NCBI GenBank assembly: GCA_900471605.1
Contig: UCEY01000044.1
Span: 62,001-126,000 of the forward strand
Length of the DNA: 64,000 bases
From: Hyphomicrobiales bacterium
Lineage (GTDB): Bacteria; Pseudomonadota; Alphaproteobacteria; Rhizobiales; Rhizobiaceae
Direction: 5' to 3'
The notes beneath the pieces were generated by a model. It saw only the letters and a program-made list of their open reading frames with translations, was not told the origin of the DNA and searched no databases. Shown one piece after another: positions 1-6,410 of the stretch. A program made the position numbers and the translations under genes. Position 1 is the stretch's first letter. Every line of letters starts with the position of its first letter.

Positions 1-428
1 TAGGAGGCTTTCTCAGCATCTATGATCCGCTGCCTCTTCCGACGGAAAATGAACCTAAGGGTGGTTGGACGTATCGCCGTCAGGGACCGCCCGAGTGCAG
101 CTGCAGCCTCTACCGTGGGCGTGATGAGTGGTTCCAGGATGGCTTGCTTGTCGGCAGTCCGGGATGGTCCCAAGTTCTTCAGGGTACCTTGAAGTACCTT
201 ACAGCTCTCGACTCGCTTGTCATGGGCGTTGGGAATGTAGTCGAAGGAGACGTTGTCCCATCGAGTGAATTCCTCGCCGCCGTGCCGATAACGGATCGGG
301 TAGAGACGCTTCCATTCCCCGGTAGCGGTGACACCCGCGCAACATACCGTTTCAGAATACCCGCTGCTCGGCCGGGGCAGGGCCTTTACCAGGACTGTGA
401 CTTGGCAGCTTTTCCGGGTTGCGCTCAT
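1..428 (-). CDS. DUF488-partner hypothetical protein (runs to window edge)
   Basis: The frame opens with ATG at 428, inside the 3' part of the DUF488 gene (77-bp overlap in another frame), and stays open for 142 codons to the window edge, where the last two bases are TA. Early residues read MSATRKSCQVTVLVKALPRP, then YSETVCCAGVT and GEWKRLYPIRYRH. From memory, this CCAGVT...WKRLYP pattern is typical of an uncharacterised protein encoded beside DUF488 genes; its function is unknown. The C-terminal third is basic (FRRKRQR). The overlap implies translational coupling to DUF488. Sequence is less GC-rich than the rest of the window. Either the gene ends at the edge or it continues outside. Confidence 0.68.
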   Translation of the reverse strand, partial: MSATRKSCQVTVLVKALPRPSSGYSETVCCAGVTATGEWKRLYPIRYRHGGEEFTRWDNVSFDYIPNAHDKRVESCKVLQGTLKNLGPSRTADKQAILEPLITPTVEAAAALGRSLTAIRPTTLRFIFRRKRQRIIDAEKAS

Positions 429-879
429 ACTTATCTTTCTTGTCAACGAATAGGTCGAAAGAAATCAAGTTATAATCCCTGAGTTGAGTCGCCACAATCT
501 TGCGATGACACGTGTTGGGATCTCGTTCATAGCACATCAAGCAGGTCATCTCCTGGCGAGCGATAGCCGCTACATCGCGCACTGCCTGCTGAGCGGCCTC
601 GGTAGCGAGATGTTCGCCGAAGATGTTGCGAAAAGTGGCGAAGTCACCTGCACGGGCGGCCTCTCGGCCAGGCTTGGGGTCGCCAAGATCCCTGGCATGT
701 ATGTAGCGAATGCCATGGCCCTTCAGGCGTTCGGCCAGGCCGTTTTTCGAGAAACCTTTCTTCCGGGAGACCGTAACAGCCCGAACGTCTACGAGAACTT
801 GTACGCCAGCGACCTCAAGAGTCCTTATGAAGTCCTCGATCGTTGAGCCTTCGTAGCCAATCGTCATCAAGCTCGTCAT
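352..879 (-). CDS. DUF488 family protein
   Basis: A 175-residue protein of the DUF488 family, whose biochemical function is not established. Family features visible are the N-terminal TIGYEGSTIEDFI, LVDVRAV near residue 30, and the C-terminal CYERDPNTCHR, which holds two cysteines and a histidine. The ATG at 879 is preferred because AAAGGG sits 6 bases upstream and the protein then starts at the usual place. The frame is open to a GTG at 918, which would add 13 unconserved residues. Its 3' end overlaps the next gene on the same strand, so the two probably form one transcript. Base composition is lower in GC than in the genes to the right, compatible with transfer. Confidence 0.85.
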   Translation of the reverse strand: MTSLMTIGYEGSTIEDFIRTLEVAGVQVLVDVRAVTVSRKKGFSKNGLAERLKGHGIRYIHARDLGDPKPGREAARAGDFATFRNIFGEHLATEAAQQAVRDVAAIARQEMTCLMCYERDPNTCHRKIVATQLRDYNLISFDLFVDKKDKYERNPEKLPSHSPGKGPAPAEQRVF

Positions 880-924
880 GGGCATCCCTTTCGTCTCCAA
901 GACATGGAAGTCCCCCACAATCGT

Positions 925-1086
925 CTACGAGACTTGCCCGAGCGTTACTTGCGGGACCCATGGGGCGAAGATATGAGAGCGGAAAGAGTTGGCAACCGGT
1001 CGTTGTCCGACTGTATGACGAACTGAATACGGCGGCTTTGGCATTCGATAGGCGATAGCTGAGCTAGATTCGTGCGCTAAACGCAC
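925..1086 (-). CDS. possible 53-aa ORF upstream of DUF488
   Basis: A GTG-started frame of 53 codons with a strong AAGGAGG site 8 bases upstream. It ends 46 bases before the DUF488 start on the same strand. The product is not recognised; it is short, slightly basic and without a membrane segment. The start codon lies within the perfect inverted repeat TCGTGCG/CGCACGA (1070-1088), so a hairpin could sequester initiation. The Shine-Dalgarno site and position are the only support. Confidence 0.25.
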   Translation of the reverse strand: MRLAHESSSAIAYRMPKPPYSVRHTVGQRPVANSFRSHIFAPWVPQVTLGQVS

Positions 1087-1137
1087 GATTTTTGCCTCCT
1101 TTGATTTGCTGAGTCTAAAAATCTCCAGCCTACCACT

Positions 1138-1782
1138 TCACCAGCGCAGCAGGCGCGGCCCCGTGAGCGAGCCGACGATGCCCGTCAGCAGGATCCCGAG
1201 CGAATACCAGATCAGCACGAAGGGCATGCCGTTCTCGGTGCAGAACCAGGAATAGACCCAGGCGCCGGCAGCGCCGGCTGCAATGCCGGCGATGAAGCCG
1301 GTGAGCTTCAGGTCGGTCGGCGCGCTCCGGCGAAGCACCCAGACGTTGCCGGAAAACACCGGAATTGCGAAAAGGAAGATCAGCGCTGGGCAATGGAGCG
1401 CCGAAGACCCGACGATCAGTTTGCGATAGCTTTCGGCCGGCGACATCATCAGCTGGGCGACCGCGATCACGGCCATTGCCGCGACGATGGCCGCTACGGC
1501 CTGGAAGAATCGTCCTCGGGAACCGTCCGGCCGCGCCAGATGGTAGGCGGCGAGAAAAGCCGCAACCGCCAGCAGGGCATTGTAGGCGGATTTGACCCAG
1601 AAGACCGGCAGCATCAGCGCTTCGGCCATATCGATGCGCAGGCCGAGGATCGCAAGCATCAGCAACAGCGATACGGCGAGCGCCGGCAGGATGCCGAGCA
1701 TGAACCGCCGCTTGAGCGCATTCCGGGGCACTGGCTTCAGATCGCCCGCCAGCCTGTCGATGATGTCGTCCGTCTTTCTCAC
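1138..1782 (-). CDS. nrsF: NrsF/DUF1109 anti-sigma factor
   Basis: A 214-residue inner-membrane protein with a short cytoplasmic N-terminus (MRKTDDIIDRLAGDL) followed by about six hydrophobic segments, the DUF1109/NrsF layout. NrsF-family proteins hold SigF-type ECF sigma factors at the membrane until oxidant or metal stress. Cysteines in the membrane part (SSALHCPAL near residue 130, WFCTENG near 182) are candidates for the sensing thiols reported in the family. Its ATG overlaps the stop codon of the sigma gene by 4 bases (ATGA), the usual coupling of sigma and anti-sigma. Family assignment is firm; the inducing signal is inferred from homologues. Confidence 0.88.
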   Translation of the reverse strand: MRKTDDIIDRLAGDLKPVPRNALKRRFMLGILPALAVSLLLMLAILGLRIDMAEALMLPVFWVKSAYNALLAVAAFLAAYHLARPDGSRGRFFQAVAAIVAAMAVIAVAQLMMSPAESYRKLIVGSSALHCPALIFLFAIPVFSGNVWVLRRSAPTDLKLTGFIAGIAAGAAGAWVYSWFCTENGMPFVLIWYSLGILLTGIVGSLTGPRLLRW

Positions 1783-2327
1783 CTTCCGCCTCGCAATTTC
1801 TCCGCCAGTGTCTTGAGCCCCCGGTGAATGCCGACCTTGATCGCCGATTCCGATTGGCCGGTCCGGCTTGCCGTATCGGCGACCGATTGCCCCTCGAGCT
1901 TCACCTGGCGTATCAACTCCCGCTGTTTCGCCGGCAGGCCTTGTAGAAGCCGCTCGACATCCATCCGCGCGGTGACGGCATCCTCGCTGTAGTCGCTCTC
2001 GAAATCCTCACCGAGCTCCGTTTCCGCCATCATGCGGCCGCCGCGGCCGCGGTGGTGGTCAATCAGCTTGTAGCGGGCAATCGAGAAGAACCACGCCGTG
2101 AACGGCCGCTCGCGGTCGTAGGTCGCCCGACGGGAATGCAGTGCCAGCAGTGTCTCCTGGACAAGGTCTTCCATGTCCGCTTTCGTCGCAGCAGCCATCC
2201 GGCGGCCGTAATATCCGACCAGCAGGACGCGCACCGCGTTGAGCAGACGCCGGTAGGCTGCCTCGTCCCCGTCGAGGGACAGAAGCATCAGGGCCTTCAG
2301 GGCTTCTTCCGAATGGGCGCTCGTCAT
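1779..2327 (-). CDS. sigF: ECF RNA polymerase sigma factor, SigF type
   Basis: A 182-residue ECF sigma factor. Region 2 is seen as DMEDLVQETLLALHSRR and PFTAWFFSIARYKLIDHHR, and region 4 as LPAKQRELIRQVKLEGQSVADTA followed by the helix-turn-helix SESAIKVGIHRGLKTLAEKL. It directs polymerase to GTAAC/CGAAT-type promoters. One such element lies immediately upstream on its own strand (2343-2368), so the gene is probably autoregulated. It is co-transcribed with the overlapping nrsF and divergent from the Met-rich peptide operon. This arrangement matches the SigF/NrsF systems of Caulobacter (metal/oxidant response) and Azospira (hypochlorite response). Confidence 0.9.
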   Translation of the reverse strand: MTSAHSEEALKALMLLSLDGDEAAYRRLLNAVRVLLVGYYGRRMAAATKADMEDLVQETLLALHSRRATYDRERPFTAWFFSIARYKLIDHHRGRGGRMMAETELGEDFESDYSEDAVTARMDVERLLQGLPAKQRELIRQVKLEGQSVADTASRTGQSESAIKVGIHRGLKTLAEKLRGGR

Positions 2328-2342
2328 GCTGTTTCAATGATC

Positions 2343-2368
2343 ATTCGGAAAAGCCCGTAAACGGTTAC
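2343..2368 (-). promoter_or_regulatory. SigF-type promoter of sigF-nrsF
   Basis: Read on the minus strand, GTAAC (2368-2364) is followed after exactly 16 bases by CGAAT (2347-2343), 15 bases before the sigF ATG. This matches the GTAAC-N16/17-CGAA pattern known for SigF/NrsF-type sigma factors. The identical arrangement occurs on the other strand at 2424-2449. Confidence 0.7.
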
Positions 2369-2423
2369 AGGCGGAATCGAAAATATTCCGTGTGCCTCAG
2401 GCCTATCACATCGCCGTGAAGCT

Positions 2424-2449
2424 GTAACGACTTTCCATGCGGTTCGAAT
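2424..2449 (+). promoter_or_regulatory. SigF-type promoter of mrpX-yedZ-yedY operon
   Basis: GTAAC (2424-2428), 16 bases, CGAAT (2445-2449), located 63 bases before the mrpX ATG. Element sequences and spacing are identical to the promoter facing sigF, so both arms of the divergent region should respond to the same sigma factor. Confidence 0.7.
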
Positions 2450-2512
2450 GGGTGGTTGTGAGCCCTCGGCAGGCAGCCGGCGGACACATTGATTGATCCC
2501 AGGAGGATATCC

Positions 2513-2773
2513 ATGACCAAGCTTCTTTCCAGCCTTGCCGCCTGCACCCTCGTCGTCGGCCTTTCTCTTGCCGGCGCTGCAAGCGCCCAGGGCATGAGCT
2601 CCGACGCCATGAAGAAGGACTCGATGAAAACCGACGCCATGAAGCAGGATTCGATGAAGAAGGACTCGATGGCGACCGGCAGCACCAAGACCGACTGCAT
2701 GCACAAGGCCGGCATGGAAAAGGACGCGATGAAGAAGTCCGAGATGATGAAGGCCTGCGACGCGATGAAGTGA
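2513..2773 (+). CDS. mrpX: Met-rich periplasmic pentapeptide-repeat protein (MrpX type)
   Basis: An 86-residue exported peptide. Residues 1-25 form a Sec signal peptide ending in AASA. The mature ~61 residues carry 12 methionines, nearly all in a strict five-residue register (M28, 33, 38, 43, 48, 53, 63, 68, 73, 78) separated by Lys/Asp-rich spacers (MKKDS, MKTDA, MKQDS). In Azospira, MrpX is a sacrificial methionine sink for hypochlorite whose oxidised residues are re-reduced by YedY1/YedZ1; the same gene set follows here. The start at 2513 has AGGAGG 6 bases upstream. Two cysteines (62, 82) are additional redox residues. Confidence 0.82.
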   Translation: MTKLLSSLAACTLVVGLSLAGAASAQGMSSDAMKKDSMKTDAMKQDSMKKDSMATGSTKTDCMHKAGMEKDAMKKSEMMKACDAMK

Positions 2774-2869
2774 CGCGATGAAACGGTAGGAGCGCGGCCG
2801 CTGAAACTTTTCGTCCGGCGGCCGCGTATCCCTGCAAAAGCCCATTGTCTGCGTTCGGAGGAAACCACC

Positions 2870-3712
2870 ATGGCCACGATCGATGCCGGCGCTGCGACCG
2901 GCCGGATTGTCATCTACCGCCACAGCCTGCTCGTGCGCCTGTCGCACTGGGTGAACGTCTTCTGCATGACCGTGCTGCTTTTCAGCGGGCTGCAGATCTT
3001 CAATGCGCACCCGGCGCTCTATTGGGGCCAATATGGTGCCGACAACGACCCTTCCTTCATATCCATGGAGGCGGTGGAAGACGGCGATAAGGCCAAAGGC
3101 CTCACCCGTGTCGGCTCGCTGACCTTCGACACCACCGGCTTTCTCGGCCTTTCGGAAGTGGACGGCGAGGCGAGCGCGCGCGGTTTCCCCGACTGGCTGA
3201 CGATTCCGAGCTACCAGGATCTCGCCACCGGCCGGCGCTGGCATTTCTTCTTTGCCTGGCTGTTCGTCATCAACGGCTTCATCTATCTCGCCTACGGCCT
3301 GTTCAGCCGGCATTTGCGCCGGGATATCCTGCCCGCCGGGAGCGAGCTGGCGCCCGCTCATATCGGCCACGAAATCGTCAATCACGCCCGGCTGCGGTTT
3401 CCGAAGGGAGCTGAGGCGCGGCACTATAACACGCTGCAGAAGCTGACATACGCCGCCGTGATCTTCCTTCTGCTGCCGCTGATGATCCTCACCGGGCTCA
3501 CCATGTCGCCCGGCTTCAATGCCGTTGCGCCGTGGCTGCTCGATGTCTTCGGTGGCCGGCAATCTGCCCGCACGATCCACTTCCTGACCGCCTTTTCGCT
3601 CACGGCCTTCGTTGTGGTCCACGTCGCGATGGTGATCCTGTCGGGAGTCTTCAACAACTTGCGTTCGATGATCACCGGCTACTACGCCATCGAACAGGAG
3701 GACAGACAATGA
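2870..3712 (+). CDS. cytochrome b561-type membrane subunit (YedZ1-like)
   Basis: A 280-residue haem-b membrane protein with about four to five hydrophobic segments. Candidate haem-ligand histidines are in RHSLLVRLSHWVN (H18, H26), RRWHFFFAW near 124, and the late helices RTIHFL and VVVHVAM. It probably passes quinol electrons to the periplasmic molybdoenzyme encoded next, whose ATG overlaps its stop (ATGA). The start has GGAGG 7 bases upstream. In homologous SigF loci this subunit pairs with YedY1. It belongs to the cytochrome b/b6 hydrogenase-type family rather than to true MsrQ (ferric-reductase fold), so electron transfer is inferred. Confidence 0.82.
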   Translation: MATIDAGAATGRIVIYRHSLLVRLSHWVNVFCMTVLLFSGLQIFNAHPALYWGQYGADNDPSFISMEAVEDGDKAKGLTRVGSLTFDTTGFLGLSEVDGEASARGFPDWLTIPSYQDLATGRRWHFFFAWLFVINGFIYLAYGLFSRHLRRDILPAGSELAPAHIGHEIVNHARLRFPKGAEARHYNTLQKLTYAAVIFLLLPLMILTGLTMSPGFNAVAPWLLDVFGGRQSARTIHFLTAFSLTAFVVVHVAMVILSGVFNNLRSMITGYYAIEQEDRQ

Positions 3713-4485
3713 GCCGTATCATCACCCGGCGCCGCTTCCTGATCGGCGCGACCATGACGGCCTCCGCGCTGGGTTTGAGTGGCTGCGACGCGATCGTCGA
3801 AAGCGACCGGACGAAATCGGTGCTCAAGATCGCCGAGGGCTTTTCGATGAAGACCCAGCGCTTCCTTCTCGGCGACGATGCGCTGGCGCGCGAGTTCACC
3901 GAGGCCGATCTGTCTCCGGTCTTCCGCGCCAACGGCACCAGTATGCCGGACAACCCGCAATATCTCGACTGGATGAACCGGCAGTTTTCCACCTGGAAGC
4001 TCGAGGTCGGCGGTCTTGTCGACAAGCCCATGCAGCTGTCGCTTGCCGAACTGAAAGCCCTGCCGGCCCGCACCCAGATCACCCGGCACGACTGCGTCGA
4101 GGGCTGGAGCGCCATCGGCAAATGGACCGGCGTGCCGCTCGGTGCTCTGCTCAAGGCCGTCGGCCTCAAGCCGGAAGCTCGCTACATCGTTTTCCATTGC
4201 GCCGACGAATACGAAAAGACGCTGGACGGCAGTGGCTGGTATTACGAGAGCATCGACCTGGTGGATGCCTTTCACCCGCAGACCATTCTCGCTCACACCA
4301 TGAACGGCCGCGATCTTGAGATCGCTCATGGCGCACCGTTGAGACTGCGTGTCGAGCGGCAGCTCGGTTACAAGCAGGCGAAATATCTGACCCGCATCGA
4401 GGCGGTGGCCGATCTCGGCCGCCTTTACGGCGGCGGCGGGGGGTTCTGGGAGGATCGCGGCTACGAATGGTATGCAGGGATCTGA
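3709..4485 (+). CDS. Tat-exported molybdopterin oxidoreductase (YedY1/MsrP-like)
   Basis: A 258-residue sulfite-oxidase-fold molybdoenzyme. The N-terminus carries the twin-arginine motif TRRRFLIGA and then the lipobox-like LSGC (C26), so it may be a Tat-exported lipoprotein. The molybdenum-binding cysteine is C129 in RHDCVEGWSAIG. Cofactor-pocket motifs FHCADEY and HGAPLRLRVERQLGYKQAK follow. By homology it reduces oxidised methionine (possibly MrpX) in the periplasm with electrons from the preceding cytochrome. The start is fixed by the ATGA overlap with that gene and the GGAGG upstream. Substrate is inferred from locus identity, not seen in the sequence. Confidence 0.85.
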   Translation: MSRIITRRRFLIGATMTASALGLSGCDAIVESDRTKSVLKIAEGFSMKTQRFLLGDDALAREFTEADLSPVFRANGTSMPDNPQYLDWMNRQFSTWKLEVGGLVDKPMQLSLAELKALPARTQITRHDCVEGWSAIGKWTGVPLGALLKAVGLKPEARYIVFHCADEYEKTLDGSGWYYESIDLVDAFHPQTILAHTMNGRDLEIAHGAPLRLRVERQLGYKQAKYLTRIEAVADLGRLYGGGGGFWEDRGYEWYAGI

Positions 4486-4493
4486 GCCGAAGC

Positions 4494-6404
4494 TCAGGTT
4501 TCCGCCTGAGCCGGGGCCGTCCTGGGAAGCCGGATGATGAACCGCGTGCCGCGTGCCCTGTCTCTCGGCGGACTTTCGACATTGATCGTCCCGCCGAGAA
4601 CTTCGGTGACGATCTGGTGGACGATGTGTAGTCCAAGCCCGGTACCGCCGCTGTGACGGGCGGTTGAAAAGAACGGCTCGAATATCTTTTCTATATCCGT
4701 TCCGCTGATACCGCGACCGTCGTCGGCGAACTCGATGAGGACCTGATCTCCCGATCTACGGGCATTGATCGTGATCATGCCGGGTTTGCCTGCTTCGAAG
4801 GCATGCAGCAGGGAATTGTTGACAAGGTTGGACAGGACCTGGGCAAAAGGCCCCGGATAGGTGGTTATCGTCAGAGCATCGGGCACGTCCATCGTCAGGC
4901 TGATGCCGGCGCTGGCGTCCCATTTGCGCAGGCGCGGATCCGCATCGGGAATGAAGGCAGCCAGATTGATATCCCGTCGCTCCAATGTCGCCCGGTCCAC
5001 CGCGACCTGCTTGAACCGTTGAACCAGCGCGGTGCACCGATGAATGGCATCCCGCACCATGTCGAGGCTGACGTCGCTGTCTGCGATATAGAGGTCGAGG
5101 TCGGAGCGGCGCAGCCCCGTGGTGACCTTTTCCTTGAAAAGCCTGAGGTCGTTGGCGGCCTTGCTGAGCACAAGCGCCGCACTTCCAAGCGGCGTATTCA
5201 TCTCGTGGGCGACGCCCGCAACCATGAGACCCAGCGAGGACAGCCGTTCGGCGCGCGCGAGTTCGCGTTGAGTGACGCCCAGTTTTTCATTGGTCTCCCG
5301 CAGCGTCCTGTTCGCCTCCTCCATTTGTCGTGCCCATTCCGCTTCTGCCTCCATGCCATTGGCCAGGCGGCCTGTGACCGCGAGCGCAACCGCGGCAAGA
5401 ACGGCCGCCACCAGGCCCAGAATGAGTTTGCCCCTTGTTTCCTGGCTGTCGGTCGCGCCCGCCGCGTCGCGGGCAAGCAGATAGAGACTGGCACCTGGCG
5501 CGCGCATTTCGGCGACCTCGCCGGAAGTCAGCAGGCCCGCACCGGGGTCGAAGCGCCGGTAGCTCCAATCCTCGCCGCCACTGTTGAAAAGACCCCTGCC
5601 GCCCTTGCTGGCCGCCTGAAGTAGGTCCGCCTGAGCCGGGTCCTGTGTCGGAGCCCCGAGCTGCCAGGCCCAATTCGCCTTTGGGTCGGGTCCCTGGACC
5701 CAATATCCCGCCTGGTTCATCAGATAGAGGTCAACGCTCATGTCGAGCCGTTTCAGGCGTTCGAGCAACCGCGTGCCGCGATAGTTGATGACGATGATAC
5801 CCTGCTTGATGCCGTTGTGGAAAACAGGACTTGCAACGCGCAGCGTCGGCAGATGCGGCACTTCGACGACGCCGTTTTCGATATTGAGGTCGAGAGCGGA
5901 GAAATACAGGCCGTTGAGCGGCAGCGCGGCCGTGTCGCGAAAGTAAGGCCTGTCCGCCTTGTTCTGCAGCTGCTCCTCGGCAACCACAACCGGCTCGCCG
6001 CCACCGCGATGGTTGACGCGCAGCCGCTCATTGCCCTCCGTATCCAGCCATCGAACCTGATCGTAATCCGGCGAGCTGGCGGCGAAGCTCTGGAATATCT
6101 CCACGCTCATCGGCGTGAGCGGGGCACTTGGCTCACCAAAGCGCGATTGCAGGTCGGCGAGAAACAGGGCGTCGCGGCCGAGCCGGTCCAGGGTCCGGCC
6201 GAGAATGTCGTAGGCCTGCGACAGGGTCTCCTCCCGGTTGCGGATCTGAGGCTCCCGCGCGTTCACGCCGATCTGATGCCAAAGCAACGGCACACCGAGG
6301 CCAAGCCCGACGACCCAGGGTATCACGAAGAGGGCGAGCCGCTTGCGATGGCGATAAGCGGTCCGAAAAGACGAGAAGATGCGGGGTTCTGTCCTTTGGA
6401 TCAT
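4494..6404 (-). CDS. membrane sensor histidine kinase with Cache-like domain
   Basis: A 636-residue sensor kinase. One membrane helix lies near residues 22-41 and a second near 327-345; between them is a periplasmic region resembling the Cache domains of DctB-type sensors (DYDQVRWLDTEGNERLRV, RPYFRDTAALPLNGLYFS). A coiled-coil linker precedes the HisKA motif VAGVAHEMNTPLG with the phospho-accepting His near 400. The ATPase domain has N-box NLVNNSLLHAF, DDGRGISG, and GGTGLGLHIV. It lies 6 bases downstream of the REC-EAL regulator on the same strand and is probably its partner kinase. The ligand cannot be told from sequence. Confidence 0.85.
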   Translation of the reverse strand: MIQRTEPRIFSSFRTAYRHRKRLALFVIPWVVGLGLGVPLLWHQIGVNAREPQIRNREETLSQAYDILGRTLDRLGRDALFLADLQSRFGEPSAPLTPMSVEIFQSFAASSPDYDQVRWLDTEGNERLRVNHRGGGEPVVVAEEQLQNKADRPYFRDTAALPLNGLYFSALDLNIENGVVEVPHLPTLRVASPVFHNGIKQGIIVINYRGTRLLERLKRLDMSVDLYLMNQAGYWVQGPDPKANWAWQLGAPTQDPAQADLLQAASKGGRGLFNSGGEDWSYRRFDPGAGLLTSGEVAEMRAPGASLYLLARDAAGATDSQETRGKLILGLVAAVLAAVALAVTGRLANGMEAEAEWARQMEEANRTLRETNEKLGVTQRELARAERLSSLGLMVAGVAHEMNTPLGSAALVLSKAANDLRLFKEKVTTGLRRSDLDLYIADSDVSLDMVRDAIHRCTALVQRFKQVAVDRATLERRDINLAAFIPDADPRLRKWDASAGISLTMDVPDALTITTYPGPFAQVLSNLVNNSLLHAFEAGKPGMITINARRSGDQVLIEFADDGRGISGTDIEKIFEPFFSTARHSGGTGLGLHIVHQIVTEVLGGTINVESPPRDRARGTRFIIRLPRTAPAQAET

Positions 6405-6410
6405 TGGCAG

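Noticed and set aside
144..1058. Three consecutive plus-strand frames across the DUF488 region
   Set aside because: The minus strand there encodes two recognisable, overlapping proteins; the plus frames show no motif or ribosome site.
1070..1093. Stem TCGTGCG/CGCACGA followed by TTTTT, looking like a plus-strand terminator
   Set aside because: No plus-strand gene ends there. The T-run is the complement of the A-rich spacer after a minus-strand AAGGAGG site, so it was not called a terminator.
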